This document shows, piece by piece, positions 33,138 to 43,473 of a DNA stretch of 64,000 nt. The stretch covers positions 21,256,474 to 21,320,473 of the forward strand of contig OZ020625.1 of assembly GCA_963971575.1 (NCBI GenBank), in the 5' to 3' direction. How positions within the stretch are numbered: position 1 is the stretch's first letter; each line of letters opens with the position of its first letter. The notes beneath the pieces are model-generated. The model did no database searches. It saw nothing but the letters and a program-made list of their open reading frames with translations, and was not told where the DNA came from. The DNA comes from Liopterus haemorrhoidalis. Its lineage: Eukaryota > Arthropoda > Insecta > Coleoptera > Dytiscidae. A program made the position numbers and the translations under genes.

Positions 33138-35641
33138 CTAGCTGAGTACCCGTGCTTCGCTACGGTATATTGACGGTTTGCCATCATCGTGCAATTATTA
33201 TGTGGTTAAGTCATGGTTCTTTATAGATCACATCGCTCACTCTCTCCTCAGGTGTAAATTCACCCCGTTAGAGGCTCATTAGTGTAAAATTCGTAGTTGG
33301 CTTCTAAACATGTGCACGGGTAACTTTTATAAGCAAAAGCCAAGTCGATATCTTATTGGTACTAAGAGATATTAAGGAATCCTTGATATCACATTTCAGC
33401 CCTTAGGGGTTGAATTTCGAAAAATACCGTCTTAGTGGGTACTTACGTCATATAGGGAATATACTTCACGAATTTCATGTATTTTGTCCAGAGGACGTTC
33501 TATCGAGTAAATACCGAGGTAAATACCCTTTTACCCCTTTAAGGGTGAAATTTTGAAAAACTGTCAAAACCGTTTTGAGATATTTTAAAAAGACACTGAT
33601 ATGCCAAAAAGGAATGTTATAAATCAATAAACACAGGAAATACGAAGGGTTGCATGATTCACCCCGATTGTAGACCTCTATAGGGGTTAATTCGGACAAA
33701 ATCATGAAATAAGTTTTTTCGACATTTGTTTGGGTAATCTTTGTAAGCAAAATCCAAGACGATATCTTATTGGTTCTAAGAGGTATTGAGGAATCCTTGA
33801 AATCACATTTCACCCCTTTTCACTTCTTAGGGGTGGAATTTCGAAAAATCCCATCTTAGTGGGTGCTTACGTCATGGAGGGCATATACTTCACGAATTTT
33901 ATTCATTTATGTCTAAGGAATGTTCAATCGAATACAAAATTCCCGTTTACCCCTTAAGGGTGAAATTTTAAAAACTCTAAATACCATTTCAAGATATTTT
34001 GAAGACACCTATATGCCAAAAGCAATTTTATAACTCAACAAACACAGGAAATATGATGGATTGTATAATTAACCCTGTTCGGAAATTCACCACTTTAGGG
34101 TTTGATTAGAACAAAATCCTGAAATAAGTTTTTTAACATTTATATGGGTAATCTCTGTAAGCAAAAACCAAGACGATATCTTATTGGTCCGTACAGATAT
34201 TTAGGAAACCTTGAAATTACATTTCACCCCTTAGGGGTTGAATTTCGAAAAATCCTGTCTTAGTGTATGCTACCTCATGGAGGGAATATACTTTGCGAAT
34301 ATCATGTATCTATGTCCAAGGGATGTTCTATCAAATAAAAAAATATTCTTTTACCCCTTTAGGGATGAAATTTTGAAAAACTGTCAAAATCGTTTCGAGA
34401 TATTTTAAAAAGACATTTATATGCCAAATAAGAATTTCATAACTCAAGGAAATACGTCGGGTTCTATAATTCTCCCTGATTGTAGATTCACACTTTTAGG
34501 GGATGAATAGGACAAAATCCTGAAATAAGTTTTTCAAGATTTATATGGATAATATTTATAAGCAAAAGTGAAGGCGATATATTATTGGACCTGTGAGATA
34601 TTGAGGAATCCGTGAAAACACATTTTACCCCATTTCACTCCTTAGGGGTTGAATTTCCAAAAATGTTTTCTTAAGGGGTTGTTAAATTATAAAAGGGATA
34701 TACTCCCCGAATTTTATGTTTCTTTGTCTAGACGACAATCTATCGAATATAAAATACCAAATTACCTCTTTAGGGGTGTAATTTAAAAAAACGGTCAAAA
34801 CACTTTTTAAATATTTTAAAAAGACACCTATATGCCTAGTAGAAATGTTATAACACAACAAACACAGAAGATGCGAAGGGTTCTATAATTCACCCTGATT
34901 GTAGATTCACCCCTTTAGGGGTTGGTTAGTACAAAATCCTGAAAAATAAGTTTTTCAACATTTATGTGGGTAGTCTTTGTAAACAAAAGCAAGGCGATAT
35001 ATTCTTGACGTAAAAGATACAGAGGAATCCGTGAAAACACATTTCACCCCTTCTCACCCCTGAGAGGTCGAATTTCGAAAAATCGTTTCTTAGGGGGTCC
35101 TTAAGTCATAAAAGGGATATACGGCCCGAATTTTGTGTTTCTTTGTCTAGACGACATCCTATCGAATAAAAAATGCCAATTTACCCATTTAGGGGTGAAA
35201 TTTAAAAAAACGGTCAAAACACTTTCTGAATATTTTAAAAAGACACCTATATGCCAAAAAGGAATGTTACAACACAATAAACACAGAAGATGCAAAGGGT
35301 TCTATAATTCACCCTGATTGCAGATTCACCCCTTTAGGGGTTGATTAGGACAAAATCCTGAAATAAGTTTTTTTATATTTACATGCGTAATCTTTGTAAG
35401 CAAAAACCAAGTCGATATCTTATTGGACCTAAGAGATATTAAGGAAACCGTGAAGCCACATTTTACCCCTTTTAACCCCCTTTTCACCCACTTAGAGCAT
35501 GAATTTCGAAAAATCCGTTCTTAGTGGGTGCTTACGTCATGGAGGGAATATACTCGCCGAATTTCATGATTGTAGGTTCAGTGGTTTGGGCTGGGAGTTG
35601 ATTATGAGTAGGTAGCTTAGTTACGATTTTATATATATAGA
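33138..35641 (-). mobile_element. Non-autonomous Helitron
   Basis: On the minus strand it starts TCTATATATATAAAATCG and ends with hairpin CCGTAGCGAAGCACGG, an 8-nt gap and CTAG. The flank is A at the 5' side and T at the 3' side, the canonical Helitron A|T target. Removing it restores the interrupted transposase frame exactly. Almost all of the interior is a tandem array; it has no Rep/helicase gene. Length is 2504 bp. Confidence 0.92.
33250..35600. repeat. Tandem array in the Helitron, about 420-bp unit, 5-6 copies
   Basis: The landmark CTTAGTGGGT-type motif recurs at 33431, 33855, 34259, 34670, 35089 and 35520, giving periods of 424, 404, 411, 419 and 431 bp. Each unit has TTCACCCCTTTAGGGGTTGA-like palindromic blocks and GATATTTTAAAAAGACA. 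Units differ by many substitutions and small indels, so the array is old. Confidence 0.9.
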
Positions 35642-35842
35642 TTCTAGAATGGTATGATGCATTGTGAATTTAATAATTGGCCGCAAATCATATTTTAGTT
35701 AATATTTATTACCAGACACTGACAGCTGAGACAAATAACAAAAAACATTTTTAAAATCGCTGAAAAATGGGAACTAGATTATTATATGAATGCACTACTT
35801 GATACATACATGTAACAGTCACCTATCAGCAATCCGACTATA

Positions 35843-36308
35843 TTAAAGCATAAATAACAAAAATTAATGTATTAAATACCTAAAAGTTTAACCCTTTAGT
35901 GCCCGATACCGTGTTGGGGAGCAAATTTGGGTATTATTTCAGAAATTAAATTTCATAAATAAATTCAGTATAATCATTGATTTAGAGTAAAATTTTAAAA
36001 GTGTTAAATGATAAAAAAATATCACAGCCCAACAGACATTTTATTGCCTGCGGGTTTTTAACTGTTTTTAAGTAATTTTTGGGGAGAATCCAAAACAGCC
36101 GTCGGATTTGGTTCATCAGATCTAGTTTTTTAGATACGCTAAATTGGCCTCTTTTAGAATAAGATCACGTTATTATTTAACATATGTACATTTCATGTTA
36201 TTACTATTACTATTTGCTCCAACTGCCAGTTAAAAACAAAAAAAAAAACAAAAAATACAAAGTAAGGTGTTTATTTCACATAGTAGGTAAATATACATTC
36301 ATCATTTA
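35843..36308. other. AT-rich non-coding stretch
   Basis: No gene or repeat family was recognised. A 61-codon plus-strand frame at 36184 has no coding character. Confidence 0.4.
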
Positions 36309-36990
36309 TCACAAAAATGTTCTTTTATACGACTTTCTAGCATGGAGTTTACCAGGACAGTCTCGCTGAAGACTCCAACAGTATTCGGCCATCATGTGGT
36401 TATCCCATCTTCCTTAATATCGATCATAGTTTTAATGTCCTGATGGAATCTTTCCACTTGTTCTTCACTAAAATCACCTAGTTTTTCTGGAAACATATCT
36501 AAGTGGTTGTGAAGGTAGTGAACTTTTATGCTCATGTTACATCCGAGAATATTAAAGTTGGAAAACATATTTTCCACTAATTCTATGGTATTCTCTGCCT
36601 TATGATTTCCAAGAAAATTTTCTACTACTTGAACAAATGAACACCAAGCATTAGATTCAATCTCATTCATTGATGCGGTAAATTGTGGATCTTTAATAAG
36701 CTGTCTTATCTGAGGACCATCAAATATTCCGGCTTTCAGTTTTTCCGTGCTAATCCCAGAAATTGTACGTGTCAAGTAGTCAAAACAAAGTCCATCTCGA
36801 TTTAAAGCATTCACAAATTGCTTCATAAGCCCCAACTTGATATGTAAGGGTGGAAATATGATTTTCTCTCTCGCAACCAAAAGTTCGTTGATTACGTTTG
36901 GTTTTCCTTGAATCATGACATTTCTTAAAGGCCAATTTCTGTTAACCCAGTGCTGATCCTTAGCTCTGATGTCCCAAAGACATAAAAAAT

Positions 36991-37893
36991 TGATGGAAAG
37001 TGTGAATATTCACACATTTCAGGGTTTCGCAGGTATATAATAAGTGAAGGCGGTATGCTGAGGGTGTAGGACAAATTTTACTTTGTAGTAATCACGGCAA
37101 AATGAACGATATTTTTAAAATAATTTATCGTCTGTTAATCATATAAGACTGGTTATTAAATTTACGCTCTTAAAAATTAAATACAACGTTTGTCAAAATA
37201 TAACTAGAATTTTGACAAAATAATTTCAACATAATAAAAATGCAAAAAAAAAAACGGAAAAAATAAAATTCACTCCGTACTCGAACTCGAAACCCTCGTT
37301 TGCCAGAAGTGCTCTAACCCATTACGCTATCGAACGCCTTGCATATGAGTGTCTTACATTGGTATAACTTTTGCACTTTGTGAACCAAAAACCACAAAAA
37401 ATGCTTTTTTTTCCAAAAACATAATCTGATCAAAAATTCCTGTTGTACTATTCCGGTTCACACCAATGTACATTACTTAGAATTTTTTCAGATTTTTAGT
37501 TTAAACCATCTGGGCTACAGGGTGTGGGACAAATTTTTTCTTGCACAATTTTGGCAAAAATCGCTTCAAAATAATTTATTTTGCAAAAATAAAAATTTGA
37601 TCGTTAATCCACGTACTAAGGGCTTTCATTTGATACCCTACTCAGAATTTTAAAAAAATATTTTTGTTTTCGATGAGCACATATTTGTTTATATTTTTAG
37701 GAGGATATGTTTTTTAGATGTTTTAGTATTTTTCCTATGTGCGGGTCAAAGAGTTGTATAAGCATGCCAAATTTCAACTCTCTAGGTTTAGCCGTTTGGC
37801 TACAATTTTTACCGAACAGACAGACAGACAGACAGACAGACAGACGACAAAATGACGGTATAAGGGTTTTTTGGTCATACCTACAAATCCCTA
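36991..37893 (-). mobile_element. HINE-A copy 4, inside the orphan ORF
   Basis: It has the 3' hairpin (GTGTGAATATTCACAC), subterminal repeat (GGGTTTCGCAGGTAT), tRNA-like segment (37270-37350), (GACA)n (37818-37845) and 5' terminus (TAGGGATTTGTAGGTATG in reverse). The host frame (..GYTK | FLCLWD..) is interrupted precisely here together with the neighbouring MITE. Confidence 0.85.
37270..37350 (-). other. tRNA-like segment of HINE-A copy 4
   Basis: A-box TAGCGTAATGG (37329-37319) and B-box-like GAGTTCGAGTACGG near 37285 are on the minus strand. The segment is similar to copy 3 and has a possible anticodon-arm-like CTTCTGGCAAACGAG between the boxes. It is probably not a functional tRNA. Confidence 0.5.
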
Positions 37894-37899
37894 AAAACA

Positions 37900-38160
37900 A
37901 GGATATCGCTGATGACCTAACCTCCTATCTGCATAAATAGAAATTTAAAGAAGAGGTAAAAAACTGCTTTATGTCAGCCGTTTTTGCGTAGTTTAAGATA
38001 AAAGGTATTGCTTTGTACGGAATTTATACCTTAAATATTTTTCTTGTTTAAGAATTATTTTCACAACTTGTGCACTGATGCGAGGGTTACAATGCAAACC
38101 AAGAACAAGTTTTCGCTAAAAATTTTAGATAGGAGGTATTGCCAGGTTACCAGCGATATT
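37900..38160. mobile_element. MITE with GATATCGCTG inverted ends
   Basis: The left end GGATATCGCTGATGACCTAA followed by CCTCCTATCT is mirrored by AGATAGGAGGTATTGCCAGG followed by TTACCAGCGATATT. It separates the two blocks of the orphan ORF together with HINE-A copy 4. Superfamily unassigned. Confidence 0.7.
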
Positions 38161-40080
38161 TTGTATATCCACTTTGCTGGCCAAGGAGGAAGTTAACCAT
38201 TTTTAGATCGACACAAATCACCCACTGATGTTCTTCATACTTAATTTTTTTCAAGACTAATAATATTGTCTCATATTCCTCTTTCATGCTGGAGAATGAC
38301 CAATGGGTATTGATCCATATTTGTTACCGTTGTTTGAAAGGACACATTTCAAACTACGTTTTGAAAGGTCAATAAAAAGGCGCCATTCGTCTGGTGTGTA
38401 TTCTGACAATCCCATTTTTATCTAAGAGTCCTCTTATATCGTTACAGAATACCAGGTTATTTTCCCGAGAAAAAAGGGCAGCAGATCCTTATCTCTTTTA
38501 CGATAAAATGTAATATTAGTACCTGTATAAAGTAGATTCTTGTCATTTAATCTGGAAGCAAGTAATTCGGAAGACTCCTTTGAGAGGTTTAGGTCTCTAA
38601 TGAGATTATTCAGTTCTTGTTGATTAAAACGTTGGGGGACTTGCTCAATCTGCTTCAAAATCACTGTCGTTTTCTGATTGCATACATTGAACTTCATCGG
38701 ACGTTGATGAAGTTCCCGTATCATCTTTCGGGAGTCTAGGTAGACTGCTGAATGATGGAATGGGTATTTCTTCAGAATGCAGTACAGGTCTCTTTGCTGA
38801 ATCTAGATCAGGATATGTCCATTTGTGTCTATTGTTCCGATTGATGCCTTTGATATTTACGAGACAAAAATAGCAGTCATCGTGATGTTTTCTCGGTTCC
38901 CTCCAAACCATTGGTACTCCAAACTTTAGGCACTTTCTCTTTCCAATTTTCCACTGTTGCAAATGTTCAACGCATGTTTTACATACGAAATGTGGAGCCC
39001 AATATTTGTCCTGGTCTTCCAACTGAACGCCAAAATAAGCCAAATAACTCCTTTTCACAAAGTCAGAAATAGGTTTTCTACTTTCGCTCAATGTGTATTC
39101 GCCACATACATAACACAAAACGTCTGGATGATTTACACAGCTACATCTGCTTGTGGGTGCCATGGTTTGAATTAAAAGTTTTATTACTGAAAAGCGCCGA
39201 AAATCTACACAAAATGATAGCACAACTTCACTTAAGAAAACTCATTAGTTAACTAAACCGGGTAAGACAGTGGTAGACACTAGGTAATATGGGCGGGGTA
39301 TTAATTAGTCTTGGTGCGGGTTACGCAGGTATAGGAACATCGGATTTCATAGTCATGGGTAATACCAAGTAACTCAAACTAGTTAATTACATTCTATTTT
39401 AGGTACAAAATTTAAATTTTTGCCTCTAAGGGCCGCTTTTGCAAACCGGCTTTTACAGATACGTAGCGGTGTAACTATCTAAGGTATAAGTTTATTCCGA
39501 TGTTTATTCCAACGTTCGCTTTTACAATGCATTTTTTATTCTCGAATAGTTATCCATGGTTTTATTGAAAATAAAATAAAGTTGGTATTGTTTGACACAT
39601 AAACTGACATATTAGAAAAGTCATATTTTAAATTGACATTATTATTAACAACACATTTGAGCATGTTTGGGAAATATTGGGAGATATCGAAATATTCGAC
39701 TCAGATAATTCTTTTATTGTGCTATATCTGCCACGTTAGTGTCAGCATCTCTAAAATCGCCCTCTAATAGAATCGAGCCCAAATACTGCCCATGTGTAAA
39801 TTTTCATAAGATCACCCTCTACTAGTAGAATTTTATTGGAATCTATACCAAATGGCCCTTTGATGAGCCGCTAGTGTGCGGTGCAGACTATGTACATGTA
39901 CTATGTATGCTCTGATTGTAGTTCATATTTATGTAGTGTAATCACTTGTCACCACAGTGCTTACGTTCCACTAACATACTTTGGACAAAAAAACGCGAGT
40001 AATATGATTAAGCGTATACATATTATGTACAGTTGTGGACTGCCAAAATTGTAACAACCATGTATGTCAAAAATATTACC

Positions 40081-40153
40081 GACTGGCGTAGCGTATTGGT
40101 AACACATGTGCTCAGCGTTGCTAAGGTCTCGGGTTCGAATCCCGTTCAGGCAT
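40081..40153 (+). other. tRNA-like / SINE-head segment
   Basis: A-box TAGCGTATTGG (40089-40099) and perfect B-box GGTTCGAATCC (40132-40142) are present, with a T-arm stem TCGGG/CCCGT. The acceptor stem does not pair, so it is a tRNA-derived promoter rather than a tRNA gene. An A/T-rich tail follows. Confidence 0.6.
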
Positions 40154-40742
40154 GGAATTTTTCACAAATAAAAATTGTCTTGGCTAATTGCCACAGTAGC
40201 AAAGAGCATTAAATTTAAAAAAAACGTGTATTTTTTTTCAGTGTATAACAACATTAACAACGAGTTCGCATTTTGAAAAATATATAAATAAATAACAACC
40301 GGTTCATTCGAACTGGCATTATGTGTACATAGTCTGGAAGGGGTGATAGTGGCCAGTTAGATTCGAAGCGATCAAAGTGCTACGAGCATATGCCAGCGGT
40401 AATCGGCTGCTACTGTTCATTGCTACGCTTTTAAAAACTAAATAAATTATTATTTCACAGCTGCGTGTAACCAAAACTGCTGAACAAATACATAGATAAT
40501 GAGGGATTACGTACTATTATTATTTCGTATGGCAATTTCTAGGTTTTAGAGATTTTAAGGTCGCGACTAGCGTCCTCTGACATGACATAATGATTACTTT
40601 TTACAGTAGACGAAACTACCGTGCCCTGTGAAGCATGCCTCATATTTTTCGAAAATTAATTCAGAGATACAGGCACTCTTTGTAAATAATCTGAGTCTAT
40701 GGTTGCAACAGCAATTTTTGTTTTTTTTAATCTTTTTACCCA

Positions 40743-40808
40743 TACTAGGTCGATCTCATGATTCCACACTTTCAAAGCAAGCGAGATGACCACTACGCTG
40801 CTGCAACC
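40743..40808 (-). other. Weak tRNA-like segment
   Basis: On the minus strand GCAGCGTAGTGGTCATCTC looks like a D-arm with A-box, and GATCGACCTAG sits where a B-box would be but deviates from consensus. It may be a decayed tRNA-derived head. Confidence 0.35.
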
Positions 40809-41528
40809 ACAATTATATAACTGTAATAAGAATTCAAATAAAACGTTATAATGTGACATTTATCATATGTCAATTTAATTTTTTTACCGTTGCTGGGTAA
40901 AAAATATTTATTCGCCAATCAGAGCAAGGGAATAACTTATACTGCCCTTTATCTGAAGAGTCGTTGGCCAGATAAGATATTCTGGTGTTTATTCCGATGT
41001 TTATCCTATCCGAGCTTTATCCGAGCATTGTAAAAGCGATTTTTTGACTTTATACCGGGAATAGCGTTATCCGAGCTTTATCCAACGATTGTAAAAGCGG
41101 CCCTAAATATATCATTATTTCACTATTTTTGCCTTTTATGAGAACTAAAATCAATTAGCCTGTATCTCAAAAACTAGAGCTGCTACAAAAAAAGCCAGGT
41201 ATTTTTGTAGCAGTTATTATATATATTTAAAATCAGTTCTTACCTTTCCGACACCAAAACAACAATTTTATTTTGTTAGGATGTGTAATCTATTACTTAG
41301 AAGGGACACTTAAAGGCAGACATGTTTATTATTGTAACTTGAGATTTTTGTGAACTTAACATGAAAAGGGAATTGTAAATTGTAACATTGATGACAACTC
41401 TGTCAATAAATTAGATTAGAAGTATTAGAACCGTATGGGAAAACCTATTAATCTTTGTATGAAATATAAATATTAGATTTGTGTTTTTGACAAAATTAAT
41501 ATATATTAGTATTAGTTCCTACAACTCG

Positions 41529-42420
41529 TCAAGAGGAGCAAAGGGCCTCAATAAAGCATCTCCATCTGGTGCGGTTCTGGGATAAGATCTTGATTTCGCC
41601 CCACGACTTTCCCATGTCTCGCAATTCGTTCTCCACTGTGCGCCTCCATGTGTTATTCGGTTGTCCGATCTTCCTTTTTCCTTGCGGATTCCAGTGAAGG
41701 GCCTGTCTGGTTATGTTGTCTGAGTCTCGCCTAAGTATGTGTCCCAACCATCTCCATTTGCGCAAGCGTATCTCATTTCCGATCTCTGACTGTTTTGTTA
41801 TTCGCCATAGTTCTTTGTTGCTTATGGTGTCAGGCCAATGGATTCCCATTATCCGTCTTAAACATTTATTAACAAAGACTTGCAGTTTATCGGTGAATGT
41901 CTCGTTAACCAACCATGTCTCACAGGCATATAACAGTACAGACTTCACATTGCTATTAAATACTCGGATTTTCGTTTTCTTGGTTAGGTGGGCTGATGAC
42001 CAGAATTTGTTTAAAGAGGCAAACACTAGCTTTGCTTTTTGAATTCTGGACATGATATCCACGTTACCTCCCCCGTCTTCGGTGACAATGCTGCCCAGGT
42101 AGCAGAATTTGGAGGTTCGGTCTATGGTCGCATCTTGAAGGTGAATATTCCGAGTATTTACGATGTTTACGCGCATATCTTTTGTTTTGCTCACGTTGAT
42201 CTTAAGCCCTGCTATACGAGCAAAGCTGTCCAGATCGTTCAGTTTACTTTGCATGTCTTGAAGTGACTGGGCAAGTAGGCAGAGATCATCAGCGTAGTCC
42301 AGATCCTCTAGGCGTGTGGCAAGGTTCAATTGGATGCCTCTTTGCTAGGAGTTTGCTGCACGCAAGACTGTATCTATAGTGATGAGAAATAGCAGTGGAG
42401 CCAATACGCAGTGGGGACAA
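41529..42420 (-). pseudogene. RTE-clade LINE, 3' part of reverse transcriptase
   Basis: Minus from about 42420: CVLAPLLFLITID (motif B tail), an in-frame TAG, then LEDLDYADDLCLLAQSLQDM with the catalytic YADD. Next come GLKINVSKTKDMRVN, FCYLGSIVTEDGG, LLYACETWLVNE and RLRKWRWLGHILRRDSDN. This order is characteristic of RTE/BovB-type LINE RT plus the thumb and C-terminal region. It is 5' truncated, as is common after incomplete reverse transcription. The last 266 codons are open to the stop at 41529. Confidence 0.92.
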
Positions 42421-42737
42421 AATTAATAATGTTATGGATTTTTTGTATTTATAGCTAAGAGAGTGGTGTCTTTTTTTTTAAATAAAAAAATAAAATAATT
42501 TTTTTGTAACAGTTGCGAATCGTGTGTTAGAGTGTTCAGGTATTTTATGTACTATTACACGCTGTGATTCAACCTATTGTATGAATGAATTTAGATTTTT
42601 GTTTTTGATGTATCAAAGAGGAATATATCATTTATTGTAATGAAATACATATAAAACAAATAACACGCTGTTAATAGTGAAAAATACGTTTTTGAAATTG
42701 AAGAAAATAATCTAATGGAGACTTAAATACGGAGCAA

Positions 42738-42874
42738 ATGCAGATAAAAACGTTGGAATTTTTGACAAATTATTTAAATTTTGTTGAAAAAAGTGAAAAG
42801 GAATCTCTTAGTTCTCAATTAACGAATAAAAGTGATTATCAAATAACTTTTGATTTTGATGTGATGAGAAAATG
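42738..42874 (+). CDS. Possible first coding exon of an unknown gene
   Basis: ATG at 42738 opens 45 codons (MQIKTLEFLTNYLNFVEKSE ... DVMRKW) ending at a good donor (AAATG|GTACGT). Composition is protein-like and mildly charged. No partner exon was found, and a chance ORF or a piece of a transposon gene is possible. Confidence 0.25.
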
Positions 42875-42986
42875 GTACGTTTGTGTTTTGCTTAGCCACT
42901 AACATTATGCATTACGCTTACGCACTATGAATTAAGCGATATCTATTGAAACATGAGCTATGAATGAGGTTTAACTTTATACTCAC

Positions 42987-43135
42987 CCGACTCCACCGTC
43001 TTGACCTGCTCCTCCTAGGCCACCTTTAACAGATATTATAAGTTTTTCGGCATCATATAACTTTCCACAAATCATGTGAACCAATCCGCCTGGTCCTCCA
43101 GGATAACCATTTTTACCATCAGCAGATATTTCCGG
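42987..43135 (-). CDS. Host Gly-rich protein, exon 4
   Basis: Acceptor TATTTTTTAG precedes 43135 and donor GTGAGTA follows 42987. Phase 0 start: PEISADGKNGYPGGPGGLV, then MICGKLYDAEKLIISVKGG and LGGAGQDGGVG, with 49 codons plus two bases. This is the clearest collagen-like Gly-x-x/Gly-Gly block, with a short non-Gly segment between two Gly-rich arms. It joins exon 3 in phase 0 and exon 5 in phase 2. Confidence 0.88.
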
Positions 43136-43257
43136 CTAAAAAATAAATTCAATTTGTCTTAAAACAGGTATATAGATTGTCCAAAGCATGGTGGTACAAT
43201 TTATTTTTAACTATCGTATGGCATATAAAATGTACAAATCACAGTAAATATAAGAAA

Positions 43258-43268
43258 ATAATAATAAT

Positions 43269-43301
<33 letters not shown>

Positions 43302-43473
43302 GCAGGGGAAGTTCTTAATGGCCATAACACCTGGCTATTTGCTAAGCTTTCGGGCCTGATGATCCCACGAACCCTGAATCACGCAAGGAAAGTTAGCAAT
43401 GGTCGCAACATCTGACCATATCGAGCTTTTGGGCCTGATGATCCCACGTATCCTGAATAATAATAATAATAAT
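43258..43473. repeat. (TAA)n tracts and a 79-bp duplicated unit before the Dong LINE
   Basis: (TAA)n occupies 43258-43301 and again about 43456-43473. Between them a 79-bp unit containing GGGCCTGATGATCCCACG (43352, 43431) occurs twice. It may be 5' sequence of the LINE or of an older LINE inserted into the same microsatellite. Confidence 0.7.

Larger units (their letters stand above)
29552..35840 (-). mobile_element. IS630-like DNA transposon, 6.3 kb with nested insertions
   Basis: The ends TAGTCGGATTGCTGATAGGT and the exact complement at 35816-35840 are flanked by TA. Between them lie MITE-1 (29829-30011), a long-TIR element (30020-32505), the C-terminal half of a DDE transposase on the minus strand and a Helitron (33138-35641) inside that gene. 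The N-terminal half of the transposase is missing, so it was already deleted. Confidence 0.8.
36309..39163 (-). pseudogene. Widespread Cys-rich orphan transposon-type ORF, broken
   Basis: The frame starts at ATG 39163 (MAPTSRCSCVNHPDVLCYVC). It has an N-terminal Cys/His-rich region with CYVCGEYT, FVCKTCVEHL, CYFCLVNI and VPMVWREPRKH. After a frameshift near 38680 it runs through FNQQELNNLIRDLNLSKESS, FYRKRDKDLLPFF and, in another frame, ICVDLKMVNFLLGQQSGYTK to about 38160. It resumes at 36990 as FLCLWDIRAKDQHWV..., through NVINELLVAREKIIFPPLHI and EEQVERFHQDI, and after one more frameshift ends at TGA 36309. Similar proteins are scattered in arthropod genomes as uncharacterised multicopy ORFs, so I take it to be transposon-derived. 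Its function is unknown. A HINE and a MITE split it. Confidence 0.7.
39430..41103. mobile_element. PIF/Harbinger-type MITE carrying tRNA-like segments
   Basis: The ends GGGCCGCTTTTGCAA and TTGTAAAAGCGGCCC have TAA at 39427-39429 and 41104-41106. Subterminal CGTTCGCTTTTACAATG, ATTCCGATGTTTATTCC and TTATCCGAGC motifs repeat near both ends. No transposase gene is present. It contains one good and one poor tRNA-like segment. Confidence 0.85.

Noticed and set aside
43352..43450. Two further CTGATGA motifs as hammerhead ribozymes
   Set aside because: No GAAA follows at a suitable distance and no stem II is formed; the motif is part of a 79-bp duplicated unit.
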